Part shown: piece by piece, positions 23,135 through 36,327 of the stretch | Position numbering within the stretch: the first letter of the stretch is position 1 | Layout of the letters: the number at the start of each line of letters is the position of its first letter | Assembly (NCBI GenBank): GCA_016801885.1 | Contig: CM028888.1 | Location: 11,765,170 to 11,829,169, forward strand | Source of the DNA: Toxotes chatareus | Taxonomy: Eukaryota > Chordata > Actinopteri > Toxotidae | Length of the DNA: 64,000 nucleotides | Reading direction: 5' to 3' | Program-made: the position numbers and the translations under genes | The notes under the pieces: generated by a model | Databases searched by the model: none | Told to the model about the DNA's origin: nothing | What the model saw: the letters and a program-made list of their open reading frames with translations, nothing else

Positions 23135-26100
23135 TTACATTTGCCCTCCTCCCTCTTTCTTCTGTTTGGGCTTCTTCTTCTTCTTCTTTTTCTCTGTCTT
23201 GCTTTCAGACTGTGACTGTGTCTTGCTCTTCTTGGCTGGGTTGGGCTGAGAGGCCGTCGCACCATCCGCCGGTCGTTTCTGCTTTGTTTTCTTGTCATGT
23301 TTTTCTTTGGCTTGTCCTTTGTCTGCCCCTGGTTTGCCTGTGGGGCCTGACTGATCTGCTGCTGGCTCTAAAACAGGCTTCTTGCGCTTTTTACGTTTTT
23401 TTGTTTCTGGTAGAAAGCCTTTCTTCTTCTTCATGCAAGCTGGCTGTTGCTCGGCCTCCTTGTCAGACTTTGTCTTTTCAACTTTGGGTTTCCTATAAAT
23501 GTGAACACATTCTAGGTCAAGATGACAGGACAAACACACAGAGGGGAAAAAAAAACATCTCGTCTTTCCTGAGCCCTGTGCGAAGCTGAACTTATAAATC
23601 AGGGGCATCACCAAATCCCTCGTGTTAATTCATAAAATCATCATTTTAAAAAGTTATCAATTAAGTTATAAAATTTCTCTGGTTTCAGCAACAGTCGCTT
23701 TTAATCCAACTAATTTGTTTGAGCAGACACTAGGGGACACATTTCATGTCCTAAAGCCACCACACCATTTCAACACTATGGAGCTATGTTTATTTATTAG
23801 TTGTATTAGTTTGGGGGGGTTTTTTGTGACTGATCTGAAGACTGAATATAATTGTCTGAGTGTCTTTGAGCCAGTGCCAGAGTGGGATTGCTTGTGGTGA
23901 AAAGTGTGGCGTGTCTGATCTTTTTTAGCTCTTTGAAATCTCTGAACAGCAGCACCACAGAATGAGGAAGCACTTGTCATTTACCATTGTCAAAACACTG
24001 ATATAACTTTTAACCCTTTGAAACTCTTAGCTGTGTTCTTACCCCTCACATTTGTTTTAAAAATTACTGCAAGTTATTTATAACACATTTATATCACATA
24101 CACAAGCCAAAAGAATTTTTACGTCAGGTAAACGTCAGAAGTGCATGAAAATATTATAACCCCGTCCTTCGATCAGACCACTGTTATGACAAAAGTAATT
24201 TGCAGATTACAAAATGAAGAAACACTCAGTGTGGTAACATGGTCTTAAATAATCAGTTTACTGTCAGCTGTCTGCAGTAATTTGACTTCTTCAGTGTCAT
24301 GTAAAGGAGAAACCTGGTGTCGGGCCAGGAGACTAGAAAAACATGATTTCTCCAGCTTGATTTCCCAGAGATTATGTTGATTTCCTGGCCTTTTATAGGC
24401 CTAATGAGGTTTCTTATCTGCTTTTTACATGTGAAGGACAAAAGTACATGTGAAGGACAAAAGTAGAATCAAAGCAGACCTCTGTGAAGGGTACATGAGT
24501 AACAAAGATCAACACATATAGTAATGCGTAAGTGTAATCAAAATGATTCCAATCACTCTGAGCAGCAGTTTCTCTGGCAGCCATTACAGACCCCACATTA
24601 ACTCACATGACTCCAAAGTGTTTCATCACAGCCCAGTAGGTGTCCTCCAGCTTCCCGGTCTTCTTGAAAGTGATGACACTGGTCAGGGGCTGCAGGACCT
24701 CCTGAAGGGGCTCCAGGTTCACGGACAGCTTCTACACAGGGCGGGCAGCAGAGGCAGAGATTTAACATCTGGTCTGGAACCACATCAACAAGTCCCCTGT
24801 CACGATATCAACCCTCACACTCCCAGCCCAACCCACCTGCTGGCGAACGTGCTTGACCAGGAACTGACAGAGCTCCAGGGTTTTCACCACCTTCTCCCTC
24901 ACCACCTTGCTCTCAGTCTGATCAACCTGCTGAAGACTCTGAGAAAAGAAGACGACGCTGGGGTGAGACTGCTATCCATGTTGGCTTCATCATCAGCTGA
25001 TCCTGTCACTGTGCTGCACCTCTGATTTGACAGATATAATAAAGTTATATCTGGGGGGGCACTTTGGTTTTATTGGTGAGTTGTTGGTGTTGGGTATTGT
25101 TGGCCAGCTATGGACTGGACACTCATTAATCTTTGTGTATTTCAGCTCTTTCGAACATTGTCATGTTTATATTTTTAGACTGTTTTTAATGAGTGTAAAT
25201 GAACTGCCTGTGTACTTTTGTTTGCCAATTTGTGTTTCTGAGTGACTTATATCTTGCAACTGTTAAATAGGGGGAACTGAAGGTATAAGCCTGCAGTCAG
25301 GAAGTGAAACAATGGACAAAATGTTTATAATAATAATAAAGCTCAATAAGGAGAGCAGCTCAGAAATCAAGGACTAACATTACGCTTTACAACAAACATT
25401 CAGAAACTGGAACAAAAAAAAAAAAAAAAAAATAGGAGGAGAACAAAGGAGGGGAAAAATAGACGGGGCGACGCAGAAGTGCAGTGGCTTGGTGAAGAAC
25501 TGCAGAAGCATGTAATCATGCTCCTCTTTACCCTCAGCGGCCCCAAGGACACGCAGAGGACGGCGAGTGCAGCACTGGCTCTAATCATCGTTTATCACTG
25601 CATGATGTAAGCTCATAAAGTACAAGAAGAATATAATTAAAACCTCCACAAGCCTAAGGGATGTTGGCGTATGAACGGCTCTACTTGTGGTGAAGAGCTG
25701 ATGTGTAGTTATAGCCTCATGCAGTCATACAAATAGAAATATGACCTTTAATCAGTTCCATGTAGATATTTACAGATATATGTTGGACCTAGATGGCACT
25801 GGTATCCGGTCAGTGCATCCATACAAACAATCATGTGTGTAATGTTCTGGTGTCCCCACATTCACCATGTGGTTAACACTTGGGGACAGTGCAGCTATGT
25901 ATAAACACAACACAGACATATTATCACCTTATATAAAGTTGACATGGCACTCATACAGTGAATAAGCCAGGCTCTGATGAAACATTTCCTAACATCTCCA
26001 TTTTTCAATAACTTCCATGATCTACAAACCTGTTGTAGTATTTTTGTGGACTGTAACCGAGCATGAGCTGCTAAGCAGTGCAGCTCATGCTCGGTCTTAA

Positions 26101-28944
26101 CCCTGTGATGTGTCCCAGGACTGAGATGTGTTGACTTACCACTGCCAGCCGACCTGTCACCTTCGCACAGAGCTCCGTCCACAGAGCGCCACTCAGCAGC
26201 TGCTGAACCTCCCTGCTCTGCATCGCCCGCAACACCAACACACACGCTTGGCCCTAAACACAAACACACAAATACAGTTAAACGGTGACAAATAGATCGA
26301 ATAGATAGATAAAAACAATGTATCTATGTCTATGTATCCAGAGCCTGTCACAGGTTATTCCCCTGTGCCATGGTGCCATGTCATTTTCCAACCAATGAGC
26401 TACATTTTACACTGACATGTTCCTTCTTTCATAACCATGAACACACTGTAGTTTATTTTGACTCAGTCCCACATACACCATCCTGCTGCCGTAAATACTA
26501 TTCATTTTATTTCCCAGTCAGAAATTTATCGACATAAAATCTTTACCTGCTGGTGTCCTCTGACCCCAGATGTGATGTGCTGCACCGCTGTATCCAGCAG
26601 ATTCACACACAAAACCTGGAAATAACACACAAGCTACATTAGTTACTGCCAGCAGAGACCTCCCCATCTGTCTCCACGGTGTTCGGGACTAACTCCTGTT
26701 TTCTGAACAAGATGCGTCGCTGTACTCACGGGAAATCTGGTGAACAGGTCTGTGAACATCTGAGAGGTCAGAGGGCTCTTCCTCTTGTTCAGGAAGGAGG
26801 TCAGAGCCTCTCTGAAGATGGCAGAGAGCCGATCCACATCCATGTTCCCCACAAATCTCAACTGAAAACACCATAAAAGACAACACACCATCAGGACTCA
26901 GTCTTTCTGTCAGCAGAGGCACAAATATGTAAAATATGACTCTGAGTATGATCAGGGTGTCCTGAAAAGGGGCAGAAGACATTTTAACTTGTTAGAGTGG
27001 GGACATGTAAACTGACTGCAGAAATATCTGAAGACAGCTTTAAATACTAGACTTTCTTTTTGAGCTTCCTCTCAAATAGAGAATTTATGAAAAATTTGTG
27101 AAAAAGACACTCCAGGTAAAAAGGGCCAGGTTATCAAGCACTGTCCCACTTCCTGACCCAGTAAAGTACAGGAACAGACCTGAAGTTTATTTGGTGCAAA
27201 GGTGGGGATAAAATGAGAGGTGAAAATCCACTACTGATGAGCCTTGTGATCTAAAACCAAGAGAAAAGCTTGGCCTGACCAGTGTGATTTGTTTTGGGTA
27301 AAGTTTAAATGCAGAGTGAACCTTGCTGACTGTCTGTGCCAGCAATACCTCACACACTCGCTCTCATTAGCCTGCTGACTGACTGACTGACTGATTCTCT
27401 GGTCTTACTTTCTTCTGATTTGAGGGATGAAAACAAAAGTGACACTTGAATCAGTTTGTGGTAAACGTACGTCGTTTTCAGCGGTTTTCTGAGCTGCCTG
27501 CTCCTCTTTGGTGTCAGCCGGAGGAGTTCCTCGCAGCACTTTCATCACATACAGAGACGCACTGCAAGGACAGGTCAACATCAGCAAAATAACACCCGCA
27601 CAACAATTTTTGGACTGTGAACTGTTTCTTTTCAGCTCAGTCATTAAACAGTTGTACCTGAAGTAGTAGAGGCACACTGATGAGTCGGACAGTTTCTGGG
27701 TTTTCGTCATCAGTTTGTCCAGCAGGTCATGAAGCTCCCCCTGTCTGTCACCAACAGTCTTGCAGTAAACCTTGGACCTACACAGCTGGTTCCTGAAAAA
27801 AAAAATTACACAAATAGGCGAAATATGTCGAAATATGTATTCACAAAAGGATAGAATCAGTAAATGGAGGGGATGGAGACAAATGACACTGAAACAGTGA
27901 CAGACCACATGTTGCGAATCACCTCAGTCCACAGCTAAAGTGCGTTACCTGAAGATGTGTGCTGCTCTGCGGAGGAAGTCCTGCTCCTGCTGTTCGCTGC
28001 CAGAGCTCATTCCTCTGTCGATGATGTTGAGCAGTGGCTCCACCAAGCCCAACACGAGAGGACTGCCGGCCTGCCGGGCCACGAACACCTCAATGAGGTC
28101 CAACACCTACAGCAGACAAACAAAGGAGGGACACAGCTTTGAAGTTAGTTGAAAGTGTATTTTTCTCCACTTCTGATCATTAACAGACTCTGGAAAAGCA
28201 TATTTTCCAAAGTGTCAACAAGTCCATTACAAGACCACAGACCGAGGGAGAGGTACCTTGATCTTAAAGTCTCGGACCAGCATCCTCTCTTTCTGTAATT
28301 TCGTCTTCTCATCCTTCTTGGCCTGGGTCTTTTTCTTCTGCTCTGAGAACAGCGCTGACAGGCTCTTATCCAGCTCCATCATGGCTTCATCATCTAGATC
28401 TTCATCACTGCTGCCATCCTCCTCTGTGGCCTGGACATACGGACCAACAGAGGACATGTGGTTATAACCCAGAAGATTCTAACACAATGTTACGTTGAAC
28501 TTCCGTCGTGGCCTGATCACTGTTATCCTCATCTACAGTCTCTGTACTTAAGAGACAAGGACATGACTAAATGGGTCTAGCTGTGTTAAGTTTTCTTTGA
28601 GCTACAAACTGTTGTGCTGCCCCCAAGTGGCCAGAAAAAGTCAACTGAAGCAGGCTTGAGCAAACAAACAGTACACACAAAGCACAGACAGCAGGCCGTG
28701 CTGAAAGCCTGAACACCCACCAGAGCATTCTGCTGCTGCAACACCTTCATCAACTCCAAACGGAAATTTTGGTCCACTTCTTCTTTTTCTTCTTCTTCTT
28801 CTTCTTCCTCCTCCTCTTGCTCCATTGCTTCATCTTCCTCATCCTTGTCGGAGTCATCATCTGCTCCATCTCCATCTGACGTGTCATCCTGGCAAAGACA
28901 TAATATATATCAGTATAAGGTGTTTCCTTTGAAACACTACAAAA

Positions 28945-28988
<44 letters not shown>

Positions 28989-31900
28989 GGTCTGGTAGAA
29001 CTGAGATATGAGAAGAACTGACCTCAATTTCCTCATCATGTTCTTCGTCATCTTCCTCCTTTGTTTTCTTCTTGTGGGTTTTGTTGGTGAGGTCATCAGT
29101 GACTACCACAGCACTGTCATCCTCGTCCTCTTTCTCTGGGTCCAAAACCTACACAGAGCCCAAAAACACCACCATTACAGGCAGGTACAAAGCTGTCAGT
29201 GAAATATAATTCATACTGAATACCACAGAGATCATAAAATAGAACCCCTAAATAAGACTGGTCACTATTACAATGGAATCTGTTTTCTGTGTTGACACAA
29301 AGTCTACAAATCCTAACAAATTAAAATATATCTGTTATCTGTTCTTATCCGGTCACAAGACAAGGACTAAACCATCACCATGGCAATGGAGCAAACTCCC
29401 TCCATTGCTAAAGGCCACACGATGTGAATGAAAGATCTTGGAAAACAGAAATAATTAGACCTTGAGGCTGAACCAGTGTCTTATGTCTGATTAAAATGAT
29501 TTTTACATAAAATAACATTCCTGGTCTACAGACCTGACTTTATCATGTCTATCTGTAAAACCCTTTCCACAAACATTGCTGTCAGTTGGTGTCAAAATTG
29601 ACTTTTGCTTTACCATTTCATAAAGAATGACCTTGTAGGTGTTACTTACATCTAAGATGGCGGTGAGGGCTGCTGCAGTAACATGGGGGCAGATGGAGGA
29701 GAAGACGGTTTTGCAGACCTCCCTAATGTGGCGGCTCGGCTGGGACAGCAGGGACAACAAGATGTCCACCATCACCTCCACCCAATCAGGTTCTTCCTCC
29801 TCCTGCTCTTTGGCTGCATCGATGAAAATCCACACATCCACACACTTTAAAGCATATATTTAAAACCGATTTCTTTGACCACTTGGGTGCATAGGAACAC
29901 ACTGTCAGCACATCATCTGACACCTTATAAAGCTGATATGGAAAAATGTGTTGGCAAACAATTGCTTATTTACACATCCAGCACACACAGGATAACATTT
30001 TCCTTCCTTTGCTGTCCATTTTTGGCAAGTTCACAAACGTAGGTTGTATTGACTAGACTTTCGGATGGAAAAATCTGGCTCTTCAGCTGCTACACGTGGA
30101 CTGTAAAAGCCACAACAACGTGCTGAAAAAGGAAACAAGGCCTCACCTTGTTTCTTTTTTTTCTTCTTGGATTTCTTCTCCTGGGCTTTGTCCATACAGC
30201 TCTGCAGGTCTTTCATGATGTCCAGCAGTTCCTCAGGGGCCTTCAGGAGAAGTGTATTTATGAGAATATTCAGAGTCAAGGGGATTATTTCGCTCTTATG
30301 CCACTAATATTCATGCTAGTGTTTTGTTTTTGTGTCATAAAACTAAAATTTAATGACAGTATTCTTGAAGAGCACAACAACTACAATATCAAGGCTGCAT
30401 TAACCCAAACTCATGGCTCTGGTTGTGTGTTGTACCTTGAAGAGGTGCATGCCGACCAACAGGAAGAGCTGCTGGAAGGCGCCGCTCTCGGCTGTTTGGC
30501 CTTTCTTTGCTTTCTTCTTCAGGTTTGCCACAGACTCCAGCATGCTGGAAGAAGACGTGTGGAAAAAGAAATGTCAAACATGTTCCTTCCTTGTTAAGCA
30601 GCACCCATTTACCAGTGTGGAAAACGTATGGTCGTTAACATCTCTTAAGCTGTCTTACTAACACCACACTTAAGCAAAGAGGCCCCACTCTGATCAGATT
30701 TTCTCGTCCTACCTGTCCCAGGCCTGTCTCTGCTCAGGGCTGAAAGGCTGGCTGCTCTGGACACATTTTGGCTGGTTAAGCAGGACCTGGGCATACTGGA
30801 TCAGGTGGTAGATCCACATGGTGCCATCGGCCGTCACACCCAGTGCTCGCTTTTGGTTGACCACTGCACCTTCAGGCGAGTCCTCAGCAAGGGGCATGTG
30901 GTGCATGGACAGGAGGAGCCTGGATGGTGGACAGACAAAAGACAGTGATGCGCATAAGTCACAAGACACCTGGACAGCCTTGTGGTCTTTGGACAAAACA
31001 GGGTTGTGCTCTGGTGATGATGATATATCATAGCTACACTTGCTGTGATCAGTGGCTCATATTTAAGAGACAGCTGTCTAAGAACAGCAGAGAAGATTTC
31101 GTGTCTCACCCAAAGAAAGAACTGACAAGCACTCCTCTGGTTTTATCATCCAGTGGGACAGAGAGCTTCCCCTTCGTCTCGGCGATGTCGGCCGAGGCCT
31201 TCTTGGCACTGAAGAAAGCGTGGAAAAAGACAAACCTGGGGAAGAAACAGAGTGGCACCAAATGATGGACTTGTTTTCATCAAACGCAGAGAGAGTCCTT
31301 CACATTGCTCAGCTAAAAGTCTCACCTGGCCACATCCATGATGAGATCCTCCTGCTTCTTCACATGGTGGTTGTCAATGATTGAGGTGAGCCGAGCAACA
31401 ATCCACTTCCTCAGGCGTGACACGGAGTGCTCCCTCCTGAGGAAGGAAAATCAACAGTTAAATCACGTTTTTATTCCTGCATCTTCCTGTTCAGGGTCAC
31501 CAGACCGGACAGGTACAGAGCTGAGATTCTCAGACTGATAAACATTTTATAGCAGACGTATTCACTCACTGCTCCTGTCCTTCCTGACTGTCTTTCTGCT
31601 TGCGAGTGTTGAAATTCAGCAGCTTGTCCAGCTGAGGTTGTAGGAACATATTCTTCAGCCAGTCCACGTAGCTCTGCAGAGCTGCAGGCTGGAGGTGCTG
31701 CACCACCCTCCAAACCGACGGCACCACAGGGTAACCCTGGTTGGTCAGCGAGGAGAAGCCCACCATCACTGCTAGCTGTTTGTCTGAGTCCTGACAGCCC
31801 TGCAAGAAGTTCGACACGTAGGTGTCCATCTCTGGAGCCAGTTTGAAGCGGTCTGGTTTCTGGGAGAGAAAAACGTTGGATGAAATTCAGCTTTTCTTTC

Positions 31901-34900
31901 TAATAAGTAACCCTTTATGAATAAGCTGTGAGCCATGGTTTTAATAATGGTTAATAATAATAATATACAAAAGCTTTACAGATCAGTTACACGCCATTAA
32001 AGTAAATTTTGGGTTGCCAGGTTGTGAAAAAGCTCTCTCTTTCCAAACCTAATCAAGATTTGCCCTTTTAGATCTAAAAACAGCTGCAGAACATCTCGAC
32101 CAAAATCATTTTTTTCTAACAAATTACTGGCATTAAAAAAAAAAAAAATTAAAGAGGTGATGGACTGTTGAAAGGACCAGCTAACAATATTTTTCACAAC
32201 CAGGCTAAAGTGAAAAGTTGTGAATGATAAATAATTAGTAAATGGTCTATTAACATTAATAAAGAAATTTGTTTACGGCTTTATATAAGGGGTGACTTAT
32301 CAGAGGGCACAATATGGGACAAAAAATCATTAAAGGGTTTATTGAAACAACAAAAATGTTTATTTTTGCATGTGTCACACCACATTTAAACTTCTTCTAC
32401 ATTTATCTCAGATATCCAAAGTACATGCTAAATCTGAATTAAGTTTTAAAGAGTGTAACCTGCTATTTATGGTCAACTAGGCAGGACCACTGACCTGAGC
32501 AGACACCACGTGTTCCCCGTAGTGCATCATCACCTCTCCAGACAACACCTCCTTCAGCTGGGCCACTGACAGAAAAGGCAGGGCACTGCCCAGCAGACGG
32601 AAGCTCAGGTAGCTGGACACAAACAGGACGACGCAAGGAGAACAAGTTAGCAGAATGTTGGAAATAGGACAATATCAAAAGATGTTTCAATAAAAGGTGG
32701 TTGAACACCTATGGGAGATTTTGGAGTGACAGTGTTCTCCACTACCATCATCATCAAACTCATTTCAATGCTTTTTACGAATTCTTCAGACCTGTTGAAC
32801 CATGTTAAACCTGCATTACTAGATTTTTTTTTTAGGTCACAGAAATTCAGTGTTAAATGCTGAGGATTAAGATTTCTCAGCCCCTCATTGCTTCCCCTCT
32901 TGAATGCCTTTCCTCCTGTGAGGACTCACTGAGTTGGCCCAGGCTGCTCCTTCAACATGCCGTCGATGATGGCTTTCTTCCAGAAGAGCTGGAAGCTGTC
33001 TTCCTTCAGTGAGAGCTTCAGGAGGTCCAGGACCACCGGTGGGAGGACGCACTCTTTCTTCACCGAGCGGGCCGCCATCTTTAACACCTCTGTCAGCCTG
33101 TCAGAGAACATCACATACTGCTCAGATTTTCAAAAACGATTAAGTAAAGGAATGTGTGAGGGGGCAAGAGAGACAGAGATAGGAAGCCAACATGTGCATG
33201 TATGTGTGTGTGTGTGTGTGTGTGACAGAGGAAAATCAAACCAATCACCGTGTTCTTACTTTGGGATGTTGTCATCGTTGATGATGGTCGAGGAGCCCAG
33301 CAGCTTCTTCAGTTTCTTGGGTTTGAGGGTTTGTGGGAAGCGCTGCAGTGCTACCAGCAGCAGCTGCATCTGCTCTGGAGTGCTGAAGGCTGATGCCAGG
33401 TCAGTTTGCAGAGCGCTAAGCAGGACCTCCTCAAACACCTCCTCTGGGATCTGACGCACAGGAAACAGAAACACACATGGATTTAAGTAAAAGATGAAAT
33501 TAAAACCTGTTGTCCATTATGTATACGTATATGTCATAGTATTAGCTATATGGATAAGACTACAACTGAGCAGTCACCTCGGTGAGGATGTCCATCATGG
33601 TCTTACTGGGCAGGTCCTTCAGGTGTTGTTTGTGCTGGGTGAGGCTCTGGAGGAGCTGCACACATCCCAACACCACCTGCGGCTCCTACAGAGACATAAG
33701 ACAGAGCTCAGAGACCACAATACTGAGGCGCACACTTTACACAACAACATTTAAACACAGAGTCTGCAGCTGTAGTCTATACAGATTGGTATTTAGCAAA
33801 CTGTGTGTGTTTCAGTTCAAACTCAATCTCCCGCTATCCAACAACGAAGGTGAGACTACTTACTTTAGAGAGGCGGCTGGACTGATGAAGGGCGAGGACA
33901 CCAAACAAGTTTCCAAACATAGCATTTCTGGCAAGTTTCTGGAAAACACAAAAAAAAAAAACTCCAGACAGTCACAGATCTCAATTCATAAAGCTGCTGT
34001 AGCCAACAAAGAAAAAAACACTCACCTTCTTCACTGTCTGCAAATTGTGCTTTTCTTTGATTCTGTCAAGTATACTCTGCAGAGAGACGTCTTCAAAGGC
34101 ACTCAAGACCTGAAAACCAAAAAAGCTTAGGTCATACTTATGTCTGCTGAATTTAATTTAAGCTAGAAAAACTTTTGAAAGAAATCTGATAATGAAGCAT
34201 CAGTCGCCTCCACTCACCTGTCCCAGAGCCACGCTGAATCCAGGTCTCACAGTCTCTCGAGTGTGTCCCAGTCCATCCACCAGCCTTTTAAAGGTGTATT
34301 CCAACTCATCTGCCTGTAACACAGAGAGAGCAACCACACCATGATACACAGCTGCTGCTGCTGCTGCGAACAGTGAAGCCTCTTTCCTTGTGGTCATACT
34401 CATTGAAAGCCTACACTTATACACCAACACACTGCACACATTCTGTAATGTAGAAATTCTATAAGTAACAGGATTCATGGTTCAGATATTTAATTCCCTC
34501 CACTGCATTTCAGAGGAGAGGAATGGATTACCAACCAGGTAAAGTGGACACAGGCCCAGGGCCATTTTTGATTTAAATGACAAAACAGTTACATTCTATC
34601 TAGTTCTGAATGATATATTATAGCTCTGTTTACATGTTTAAACACTAATAATAATGGTTCAATAGTATAATAATATAACACTGACAGGGCCCATGCTGCA
34701 TAATACTTTTACTAATAAGGAACTTTTATTTAAGCAACTTTACTTTTGCTTAAGAAAACTTTTAAAACAGGACTAATACTTGTGTGCTTTTTTTGTGTGT
34801 ATTACTGTTATTTTCACATTATAATTTAAATATTTATCCCATCACTGCTGACATTACTCTTGCTGCTACCAATATCCCGGCTTCTAAGGAGTGCATGTAC

Positions 34901-35098
34901 ACTGACAGTGATCTGCCTCACCTTGTTGTTGGTTTTCAGATATTGGATCAGGTCTTCCACCGCCTTCAGCCGGACCTCCTGATCCGGTTTGGCCAAGTCC
35001 CAGAAGAAGTCGAGAAAGACGCGGTTCTGCTGCAGGATCCCTGCGGGCCGGACCGACTCTGATGCTTTCACTGAGAGCTCCACCATCTCCACAGACAT
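23135..35098 (-). CDS. mybbp1a: mybbp1a, MYB-binding protein 1A (27 coding exons, 1,289 aa)
   Basis: Nucleolar protein of the Pol5/MYBBP1A family, known to act in rRNA synthesis, nucleolar stress and MYB/p53 regulation. Exons: 34922-35098, 34218-34313, 34026-34109, 33864-33938, 33578-33685, 33260-33450, 32930-33097, 32495-32612, 31570-31859, 31326-31436, 31110-31235, 30713-30919, 30436-30544, 30147-30240, 29650-29813, 29023-29148, 28721-28888, 28257-28430, 27949-28106, 27658-27792, 27471-27561, 26730-26861, 26547-26615, 26140-26253, 24837-24938, 24607-24731, 23135-23492. They sum to 3,870 bp in a closed frame. Matches to the human protein include FLDFFWDLAKPDQE, APEMDTYVSNFLQGCQD, SPEQRQAWD and KKKKGFLPETKKRKKRK. 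Residues ~1-700 are helical repeats, ~707-850 a Glu/Asp-rich acidic linker, and ~1171-1289 a Lys-rich nucleolar-targeting tail. Human is about 1,328 aa. Start: the first ATG of the exon, with GAG before it. Exon edges were read by eye; a few could shift slightly. Confidence 0.95.
26056..26095. repeat. Perfect 15-bp-arm hairpin in a mybbp1a intron
   Basis: ACCGAGCATGAGCTG (26056-26070) is the exact reverse complement of 26081-26095, with a 10-nt loop that itself contains self-complementary CTGC/GCAG. It lies 45 bp downstream of the exon 26140-26253 donor, on the intron side. It is short for a microRNA precursor. Confidence 0.85.
28790..28818 (-). repeat. Coding GAA/GAG trinucleotide repeat in mybbp1a
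   Basis: A run of CTT/CTC triplets on the plus strand (Glu codons on the gene strand) lies in exon 28721-28888 and encodes an uninterrupted poly-Glu run in the acidic linker. Such tracts change length by slippage without breaking frame. Confidence 0.8.
28957..28986. repeat. (AT)n microsatellite, ~30 bp
   Basis: An A-tract followed by pure AT dinucleotides, in the mybbp1a intron between exons 29023-29148 and 28721-28888, 37 bp from the upstream exon's donor side. Confidence 0.95.
29940..30115 (+). repeat. Dispersed repeat copy inside a mybbp1a intron
   Basis: Shares ATTGCTTATTTACACATCCAGC-like wording with the 21.45-kb block and the 'ATCTGGCTCTTCAGCTGC' phrase with 9130-9147. It lies in the intron between exons 30147-30240 and 29650-29813. 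The family is not named; the edges are approximate. Confidence 0.5.
33203..33224. repeat. (TG)n microsatellite
   Basis: A pure TG dinucleotide run in the mybbp1a intron between exons 33260-33450 and 32930-33097. Confidence 0.95.
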
Positions 35099-36327
35099 CT
35101 CCTCACACAACCACCACTAAGTGTACATGCTGCTGCTGCACGAGGAAAAACGTGCCTCAGTGAACAGATACTGCTTCCGGTTCACCCCTCCTTTTTTTTT
35201 TTTTTTTTTTTTTTAAACATCTACCAAAACTTTATTGAGCAAATCAACACAAAATATCGCAAAGGAACGTTAGACATGAAACAAAAAAGCTGAAGCAGTA
35301 TAATAATCCGACTTGTGATTTATAATGTTGGTACTTTGTGTGACAAAGCAAATGTCATCTTGGGCTTTGGGAGATTGAGACTGACATTTTTCAAACATTT
35401 CTGACACTGATTATTGACCAAATAACGACTGGATTCAACTAGAAAATAGTCACCTGATGACTGATGACTAAAAACAAAAATTATCTGTATGTATTTTCGA
35501 GGCAGCTACATATTGCAGAGAAACATCTTCATAAACTCCTCTTTGTCTTGACAGAAGCAGATGTCAGACTTTGGCCTCTAGGGGACACAAATGGTGAGTG
35601 TGCATGGCAGTAAAGTCAAAATCTAAGGGACACATTCCAAAAAAAAAGCGCAACCTTTCCGGTGGACTATAATGGTCACATGACCTTTTCTGACTTAAAC
35701 ACTCCTGCGAGGCATGTTTAAGACATACAAAAATATTTTCATCTGATATGGTTTTTCCACAAAAACAGTTTAATTACCTCATTATTATTTTTTTTTTTTT
35801 TACATTTATTCCTTTTTCTCTCACTGAAAAATCCAGGAACTAGGAGAATGCGAACATTTTGTTTCAAAAGTTTAACGGCTGAACACAAGGTGTTTTCTAC
35901 TTCACTGAAAAGTCCACTCTCAGAGTTTGTGCACTGGTGGCTTCAAGTTTCAACATCACACATATATAAGGTGCACACTGGACCATGACTGGCTTTCGAG
36001 CTACTTGTGATCTCACAGAATCAGCAAGTGTGTGCATGTAATGAACTGAGGTTAAAGAAGGTGAGATTTCTGAGAGGAGACAACCACAGGAGAGAATACA
36101 CGTCAAACATTACTTTCCATTCAGCAGCAAAGAAAAAGATCTGAACTCAAACCATTTTAATTTTCCATAAAAATACGTTCTTTATTAAAACTGCATGCAA
36201 ATTCCATTATTCCCTGACCAGATCATTTGGTGGCAGATGGAGATTTGAGGTTGCAAAAAAAAAACAAAAAAAAAAAACAGGTTAGCAGTCAGAGCCAGAC
36301 ATGATCAAAATCAGAGAGTGGTTTCCT
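35099..36327. other. mybbp1a promoter side and tbl2 3'UTR
   Basis: Both neighbours are on the minus strand, so this gap holds the mybbp1a 5'UTR/promoter (left) and the tbl2 3'UTR (right). A GCTTCCGG ETS-like site lies at about 35173-35180. Two T-tracts, at 35192-35214 and about 35788-35801, each sit next to a minus-strand AATAAA (35231-35236 and about 35805-35810). A third AATAAA is at 36181-36186. They could be alternative tbl2 poly(A) sites or tails of old retroposed sequence. Confidence 0.45.
36181..36186 (-). terminator. Candidate poly(A) signal of tbl2
   Basis: Plus-strand TTTATT reads AATAAA on the gene strand 142 bases past the stop codon. More distal candidates exist near 35805 and 35231, so a longer 3'UTR is possible. 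Confidence 0.45.

Noticed and set aside
23107..23589. 160-codon plus-strand frame with Ser/Cys/Leu-rich peptide
   Set aside because: Antisense shadow of the Lys-rich last exon of mybbp1a.
26056..26095. MicroRNA precursor at the intronic hairpin
   Set aside because: The 15-bp stem is too short for a normal precursor, and no known seed was recognised.
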